From an uncultured Moraxella sp. (lineage in GTDB: Bacteria; Pseudomonadota; Gammaproteobacteria; Pseudomonadales; Moraxellaceae), in NCBI GenBank assembly GCA_943908405.1, contig CALTTE010000034.1:1-18265 (forward strand): a DNA stretch of 18,265 bases, written 5' to 3'. Position 1 is the stretch's first letter. Each line of letters begins with the position of its first letter. The notes under the pieces are model-generated. The model was not told where the DNA came from. It did no database searches and saw only the letters and a list, made by a program, of their open reading frames with translations. Positions 13,851 to 18,265 of the stretch are shown here, piece by piece. A program made the position numbers and the translations under genes.

Positions 13851-14483
13851 TTAATCGCTTTCATTATCTTGATAAGGGTTATCAATGCCAAGTTGTTTTA
13901 AGATGGCAATCTCAAGAGCTTCCATTTGTTGGGCGTCATTATCGCAAGTTTCGTGGTCATAACCGAGCAAATGCAAAATACCGTGTACCACCAAATGAGT
14001 GAAGTGGTGCTGGGGTGATTTTTGCTGTTCATTGGCTTGGGCTAATACAATAGGAATGCAAATCACCAAATCGCCAAGTGGTCTATAGCCAAGTTTGTCA
14101 ATCATTGCCTCAGGTAAGTCGCTGGCAAAAGACAATACGTTGGTGGGGGCGTTTTTTTGGCGATAAGTGGCGTTTAGTTCTTGGCTTTCTGGGCAATCCA
14201 CACAAACGACCGTTAGCCCATAGCTTGGTTTGGGGCTGGTTTGCTGTTGATTGTCGCTTATGTCTTTTTGGGGCTGACAGTCAAGGTGACTAAGGCTAAA
14301 ATGATTAACATTCGTTTTGGTGTTATTAACATCAACACTATTGGCGTCAATATTATTAACGCTATTGGTGTCGTCATCAGTGTTAATGCTAAAATGCCTA
14401 AGTGTGGTTGTGGCAACATCATTGACTATTTGCTTAGTTAGGGGCAAACGTGCATCTTGATGGTGCTGAATTAACTCAATCAT
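13851..14483 (-). CDS. ybeY: Endoribonuclease YbeY with a low-complexity insert
   Basis: The 210-residue protein is the metal-dependent single-strand RNase YbeY, which acts in 16S rRNA 3' processing and ribosome quality control. The metal site H-G-x-L-H-x-x-G-Y-D-H is intact (H167, H171, H177), and NVLSFASDLPE and GDLVICI are family blocks. Most YbeY proteins have about 155 residues; the excess is an Asn/Asp/Ser-rich stretch at about 34-87, between the first helix and the core. I chose the ATG at 14483, which overlaps the phoH stop by one base (TGATG) and has GGAG five bases upstream; a TTG one codon earlier is less likely. rsgA follows after five bases. Confidence 0.95.
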   Translation of the reverse strand: MIELIQHHQDARLPLTKQIVNDVATTTLRHFSINTDDDTNSVNNIDANSVDVNNTKTNVNHFSLSHLDCQPQKDISDNQQQTSPKPSYGLTVVCVDCPESQELNATYRQKNAPTNVLSFASDLPEAMIDKLGYRPLGDLVICIPIVLAQANEQQKSPQHHFTHLVVHGILHLLGYDHETCDNDAQQMEALEIAILKQLGIDNPYQDNESD

Positions 14484-15889
14484 CAAAACTCCGCCAAAGG
14501 CATTGTAGCGGCGGTGGGGCGATTGGGCTTATCGCTTGGTGATTTGTCCGCTGAGTCGGTGGCTGGATAATTAGCAATGGGTTGATTGCCGTTGGGATTG
14601 TTGCTTGTGATGTGAATGTTATTTGTGTTGTTGGTAGGATTTGTGGCGTCGTTGTTTTTTAGACCGTCTTTTGCTGGACTGTCTTGGTTGGGGTTGGTAG
14701 ATTGGGCGTGCTGTTTTTCTGCCCTTTTTTGTTGTTTTTTGGCTTCTTGTTCGGCATCAAAGCTGTCATAAGCTTCTACAATCTTTTGTACCAGTTCGTG
14801 GCGTACCACATCTTTTGCCAAAAAGCGTGTAACGTGAATCTCTTTAATCGGTGCTAAAATAGCCACCGCTTGGGCAAGTCCTGATTTATGTCCACGGGGC
14901 AAGTCCACCTGCGACATATCGCCTGTAATTACCGCACGACTGCCAAAACCTAACCGTGTCAAAAACATTTTCATCTGCTCTGGAGTGGTGTTTTGGGCTT
15001 CATCTAAAATCACAAAGGAATTATTGAGCGTACGTCCACGCATATAAGCCAAAGGGGCAACTTCAATAATTTGACGCTCCAGCAGTTTACCTACCTTTTC
15101 AAAGCCCAGCATTTCATAAAGGGCATCATATAGGGGGCGTAAATAAGGGTCAATTTTTTGGGTCAAATCCCCTGGTAAAAAGCCCAGTTTTTCCCCCGCT
15201 TCCACGGCAGGACGAACGAGCAAAATCCGCTCAATCTCACCACGCTCTAGCATATCCACCGCACACGCCACCGCCAAATAGGTTTTGCCTGTACCAGCAG
15301 GTCCAACGCCAAAGCTGATGTCTGACGTTAAGATCTTTTGAACATAGTGCTGTTGGGTTTGACTGCGTGGGGTAATGTTGCCCTTGCGAGTGCGTAAGGT
15401 GATGGGCTTGGTATGGGGCATTTGTTCAGTTGCCTGAGTTTGTGTTGCCTGAGTGTGTGTTGTTTGAGTATCGGTTGCGTTTGATTTAATTGTCATTGGG
15501 TTTGCCATCGTTTGAGTTGTTGTCTTGGTTGTAGAATTTATTGGGTTAAGGCTTGTGTTGGGGGCGGTATTGGTAAAGGTGTTAGGTGCGGTGCTGCTAA
15601 GTGCGTTATTGCCAAAATTGGCATCGGCAAGGGTGCTTTGGGTGATTAAGTGCAATTCATCGGCACTGGTGGGGGTGTTATTTTTGGCGTTATGGGCAAG
15701 GGCGTGCAAAATTTTTGTGGCACATTGGACACGTTCTACAAATCCCACCAAAATCCATTGGTCTTTTTGCTGATGAATGCTGACATCAAGGCGTTTTTGT
15801 AAGTATTTTAAATGGGCATTGTATTCACCTGCCACAAGTTTTTGTTCGCTGGGGCTTAGGTTCAAGTCAAAATGATGTGTTATTGTCAT
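14483..15889 (-). CDS. phoH: PhoH-like ATPase (YbeZ)
   Basis: A 468-residue PhoH-family NTPase, usually the gene partner of ybeY; it is thought to act in RNA metabolism, though its exact task is unproven. The ATPase core has Walker A GPAGTGKT (196-203) and Walker B FVILDEAQN (292-300), then ITGDMSQVDLPRG. E. coli YbeZ has about 350 residues; the extra length is a Thr/Gln/Asn-rich insert (about 94-160, including repeated TQTQA units) before the core and an Asn/Pro-rich tail (about 400-468). I chose the ATG at 15889 because the product then begins MTITHHFDL, as expected; a TTG at 15979 would add 30 cysteine- and aromatic-rich residues that do not look like PhoH. Confidence 0.92.
   Translation of the reverse strand: MTITHHFDLNLSPSEQKLVAGEYNAHLKYLQKRLDVSIHQQKDQWILVGFVERVQCATKILHALAHNAKNNTPTSADELHLITQSTLADANFGNNALSSTAPNTFTNTAPNTSLNPINSTTKTTTQTMANPMTIKSNATDTQTTHTQATQTQATEQMPHTKPITLRTRKGNITPRSQTQQHYVQKILTSDISFGVGPAGTGKTYLAVACAVDMLERGEIERILLVRPAVEAGEKLGFLPGDLTQKIDPYLRPLYDALYEMLGFEKVGKLLERQIIEVAPLAYMRGRTLNNSFVILDEAQNTTPEQMKMFLTRLGFGSRAVITGDMSQVDLPRGHKSGLAQAVAILAPIKEIHVTRFLAKDVVRHELVQKIVEAYDSFDAEQEAKKQQKRAEKQHAQSTNPNQDSPAKDGLKNNDATNPTNNTNNIHITSNNPNGNQPIANYPATDSADKSPSDKPNRPTAATMPLAEF
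15430..15474. repeat. 15-bp tandem repeat, three units, inside phoH
   Basis: ttgcctgagtttgtg (15430-15444), ttgcctgagtgtgtg (15445-15459) and a diverged ttgtttgagtatcgg (15460-15474). It encodes repeated TQ-rich pentapeptides in the linker before the ATPase core. Confidence 0.88.
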
Positions 15890-15980
15890 AAAGTCCAAAA
15901 TATTTTTAATAAGAACGCCTAAATAAGGCTTATTGACCCAATTACAAGGGCAAGAACAAAATGATTGCCAAAATGACAAA

Positions 15981-17462
15981 TCAACATTGGCTAAAATTAA
16001 CCGATAAATTTAAATTGACCGCTGTGATGGCGTTGTTTTTGTTGTTTGGCTCGCTAGGGTTGTGGGCATAAATTGCCAAGCCTCCGCGTGCGGTTTCTTT
16101 GTATTTGTCCAACATATCCGCCCCTGTTTGCTTCATTGTTAAAATAGCTTTGTCAAGCGAGACCAAATGGGTGCCATTACCACGCAAAGCAAGGCGTGCG
16201 GCATTGATGGCTTTGACCGATGCCATTGCGTTGCGTTCTATACACGGTACTTGCACCAAGCCACCGATGGGGTCGCAGGTTAGACCCAAATTATGCTCAA
16301 GTCCAATCTCAGCGGCGTTCAAGCATTGGGCGGGGGTTGCCCCAAGCACGGCCGCCAAACCAGCGGCTGCCATTGCACACGCTGAGCCCACCTCGCCTTG
16401 ACAGCCGACCTCTGCCCCAGAGATGGAGGCATTTTGTTTGATAAGCGACCCAATCGCCGCCGCTGTCAGTAAAAATTGGTGTACGCCATCAGTATTAAAA
16501 TGGGTGATAAAATCACGATAATAATGTAGTACTGCAGGGATAATGCCTGCTGCCCCATTGGTGGGGGCGGTAACCACTTTGCCACCATTGGCATTTTCTT
16601 CATTGACGGCAAGGGCATATAAATCCACCCAATCCATCGCTTCTAGTCCGCCGTCCTTTTTTCCTGCTTGCCCATATTCTTGCGATAAGCTGTCATAAAG
16701 GGCTTTGGCTCGGCGTTTGACATTGAGTCCACCAGGTAAAATGCCATCGGTTTTGCAACCTTGTTGAACGCACGTTTGCATTGTTTGCCAAATTTCATCA
16801 AGCTCGGCAAAAATTCGCTCTTGGGGTTCAAAGCTAAGTTCATTGGCGAGCATAAGTTCGCTGATGGATAGGTGATGGTGTTGGCATAGTGTTAATAAGC
16901 GTTCGGCACTGTCAAATGGATAGGGTATGTTAATTGCTGTGAGGGTATCATTACCATCATTATCGTTGTTGGATAAATGGGCATTTGGGCTACTAGGCAA
17001 CTGGCTATGAGCTACCACAAATCCGCCACCGATGGAATAATACGTTTCGCTAATGGTGGTGTTATCGTTTAAAGTCGCTATCAAGCTCATCGCATTGGGG
17101 TGGTAATTTAAGCTTGTGTGCATATGCCAAATTAGCTCACGATTGACATCAAAGGCGATGGGGTGTGTGCCGTTTAAGCTTAGGGTGTTTTGCTCATAAA
17201 TGGGGGCAAGATAGGTATCTTTGCGTGTGGTGTCAATATGGCGTGGCGTATGCCCCAAAAGCCCAAGCAGTACCGCCGTATCGGTGGCGTGTCCTTTGCC
17301 TGTGGCGGCAAGCGAGCCGTATAGCTCAATTTGCAAGTGGGTTACTTGATTAAGCTTATCGCCAAGCAGTGCCAAAAAACGATTGGCGGCCACCATAGGT
17401 CCTACCGTATGCGAGCTTGATGGGCCAATGCCGATTTTAAAAATTTCATTAACACGAATCAT
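15981..17462 (-). CDS. sdaA: L-serine ammonia-lyase, iron-sulfur type, single chain
   Basis: The 493-residue enzyme converts L-serine to pyruvate and ammonia using a [4Fe-4S] cluster. The N-terminal beta domain starts IGIGPSSSHTVGP; the alpha domain has TAPTNGAAGIIPA (298-310) and cluster cysteines C354 (GAEVGCQGE), C396 (LTCDPIGG) and C407 (VPCIER). AAGGA lies seven bases before the ATG. Family members have about 455 residues; extra sequence is an Asn/Asp-rich loop (about 154-176) and a tail after GGLAIYAHN. The last residue is still cysteine (C493). In the Legionella enzyme the C-terminal cysteine reaches into the active site and binds the cluster. The DUF815 ATPase gene precedes it by 80 bases. 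Confidence 0.96.
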   Translation of the reverse strand: MIRVNEIFKIGIGPSSSHTVGPMVAANRFLALLGDKLNQVTHLQIELYGSLAATGKGHATDTAVLLGLLGHTPRHIDTTRKDTYLAPIYEQNTLSLNGTHPIAFDVNRELIWHMHTSLNYHPNAMSLIATLNDNTTISETYYSIGGGFVVAHSQLPSSPNAHLSNNDNDGNDTLTAINIPYPFDSAERLLTLCQHHHLSISELMLANELSFEPQERIFAELDEIWQTMQTCVQQGCKTDGILPGGLNVKRRAKALYDSLSQEYGQAGKKDGGLEAMDWVDLYALAVNEENANGGKVVTAPTNGAAGIIPAVLHYYRDFITHFNTDGVHQFLLTAAAIGSLIKQNASISGAEVGCQGEVGSACAMAAAGLAAVLGATPAQCLNAAEIGLEHNLGLTCDPIGGLVQVPCIERNAMASVKAINAARLALRGNGTHLVSLDKAILTMKQTGADMLDKYKETARGGLAIYAHNPSEPNNKNNAITAVNLNLSVNFSQC

Positions 17463-17495
17463 TACTTATCCTTGTGTTTGGGGTGTTTGAGTGGT

Positions 17496-17525
17496 TTATT
17501 ACTTTAATGGTTATTGCTTTAATGG
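17496..17525. repeat. 15-bp tandem repeat upstream of sdaA
   Basis: ttattactttaatgg (17496-17510) and ttattgctttaatgg (17511-17525), one mismatch, in the 80-bp gap between the DUF815 ATPase stop and the sdaA start. Confidence 0.85.
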
Positions 17526-17542
17526 GGGCTTGATTGTGGCTT

Positions 17543-18265
17543 TTAAATGGATTGGGTATGGTTTTGCTCTGATGGGGGATTTTGGTTAGCGTGAAGCTGT
17601 ATTTGCCCAATGATAGCGTTACTAAATTGCTTGGCAAGCCTGCCTGAAAAATCCCCACGCAACTGGGCAAATTGTTTGGCGAGGGTTTGTTTTTCATCAT
17701 CAAACTCAATGTGGGCTTTTGCCAAATGATGGGCGACCATTGCCAAATATTGCTCTTGATTGATGGGGTGAAAAGACAACCACAGCCCAAAACGATCAGC
17801 CAGCGATAAGGTGTCGTCCATTGTTTCGCTACGATGGACTTCTTGGGCATAAGCTTCTTGATTGGTTTGCATTAAATTGGGCAGTAAATGACGGCGATTG
17901 CTGGTAGCATAAATCAGTATTTGGTCATTATTCATAAGCGAGCCGTCCAGTAGGCTTTTTAGGGTGCGAAAATTAGCATCTTTTTGGTCAAATGCCAAAT
18001 CATCACAAAAAACAAGATAACGATAAGACCGACCCAGCTTGGTAATCGCTGAATTTAATGCGTGCAATAAATGCAATTCTTGGGCAGGCACTTCAATGAT
18101 ACGCAAACCTTGGCTATGATAAGTGGCAAGTAAGGCGTGGATTAAGGACGATTTGCCCACACCTCTTGCACCTGTCATCAATACGTGATTGGCAGGCAGG
18201 CGTGCCAAAAATTGGCGAGTGTTTTGCTGTAGCTTAATCTTTTGGCGGTCAATGCCGAGTAAATC
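17543..18265 (-). CDS. DUF815-family AAA+ ATPase, 5' end outside the window
   Basis: At least 240 residues of a P-loop ATPase of the DUF815 family, whose cellular role is unknown. The frame is open to the right edge, and the residues beyond the first possible internal start (DLLGIDRQKIKLQQNTRQFL) are typical of the family just before the P-loop, so the gene is cut by the window and does not start at the TTG near 18208. Walker A is GARGVGKSS; the Walker B-like strand is YLVFCDDLAF; ATSNRRHLLP is the sensor region; and LADRFGLWLSF is a further family block. The short hydrophilic end (NPPSEQNHTQSI) may be a lineage tail. sdaA follows on the same strand. Confidence 0.9.
   Translation of the reverse strand, partial: DLLGIDRQKIKLQQNTRQFLARLPANHVLMTGARGVGKSSLIHALLATYHSQGLRIIEVPAQELHLLHALNSAITKLGRSYRYLVFCDDLAFDQKDANFRTLKSLLDGSLMNNDQILIYATSNRRHLLPNLMQTNQEAYAQEVHRSETMDDTLSLADRFGLWLSFHPINQEQYLAMVAHHLAKAHIEFDDEKQTLAKQFAQLRGDFSGRLAKQFSNAIIGQIQLHANQNPPSEQNHTQSI

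Noticed and set aside
15890..15979. Longer phoH starting at a TTG (15979)
   Set aside because: The added 30 residues are rich in Cys, Trp and Phe and do not resemble PhoH N-termini; the ATG at 15889 gives the expected start, and the TTG overlaps the sdaA end region without a Shine-Dalgarno sequence.
17543..18208. Complete DUF815 gene starting at a TTG near 18208
   Set aside because: The frame is open to the window edge and the upstream residues match the family's conserved lead-in to the P-loop, so the real start lies outside.

Overview
The window looks like a chromosomal segment of a Moraxellaceae gammaproteobacterium, most likely a Moraxella species. The evidence is the mix of housekeeping orders: leuS with lptE and holA on the same strand, dut directly followed by an AlgC-type mutase, rhodanese-grxC-secB, and phoH-ybeY. 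Base composition is moderate to low in GC. The genus is inferred from protein style and gene order, not from a database match. Except for one small reductase gene, every gene is on the minus strand.

Layout, left to right. At 1-222 are three tRNA genes on the minus strand (two identical tRNA-Lys and a tRNA-Asn cut by the left edge), with a good promoter at 244-271. At 298-1985 lie holA and lptE. At 2202-4937 is an AT-rich foreign-looking gene for a Hint (intein-like) domain polymorphic-toxin fragment. It lies between lptE and the small membrane protein gene (5120-5413) that follows leuS (5595-8234). In many gammaproteobacteria leuS, lptE and holA are adjacent, so this looks like an insertion into a core locus. 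Its reading frame stays open for 33 codons upstream of the first ATG and no immunity gene is visible, so it is probably a truncated, orphan module. A YffB/ArsC-like reductase (8446-8907, plus strand) is divergent from leuS.

At 9168-11158 dut and the phosphomannomutase gene overlap by one base. They supply dUTP clearance and sugar phosphates for surface polysaccharide. At 11422-12679 a rhodanese-like membrane protein, glutaredoxin 3 and the SecB chaperone form a unit with a clear promoter and a clear terminator. At 12850-18265 are rsgA, ybeY, phoH, sdaA and the partial gene of a DUF815 ATPase, all co-oriented. RsgA, YbeY and PhoH fit a ribosome maturation/RNA quality theme; sdaA is serine catabolism.

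A second theme is short tandem duplication. At least six loci, in genes and between genes, carry tandem units of exactly 15 bp, and others have units of 11 to 21 bp. Inside genes they create short repeated peptides, and several core proteins (YffB, PhoH, YbeY, LptE, SdaA) carry low-complexity insertions or tails rich in Asn, Thr or Gln.

The best candidates for something undescribed are the C-terminal effector region of the Hint protein, the 15-bp slippage pattern, and the lengthened SdaA tail that still ends in cysteine.
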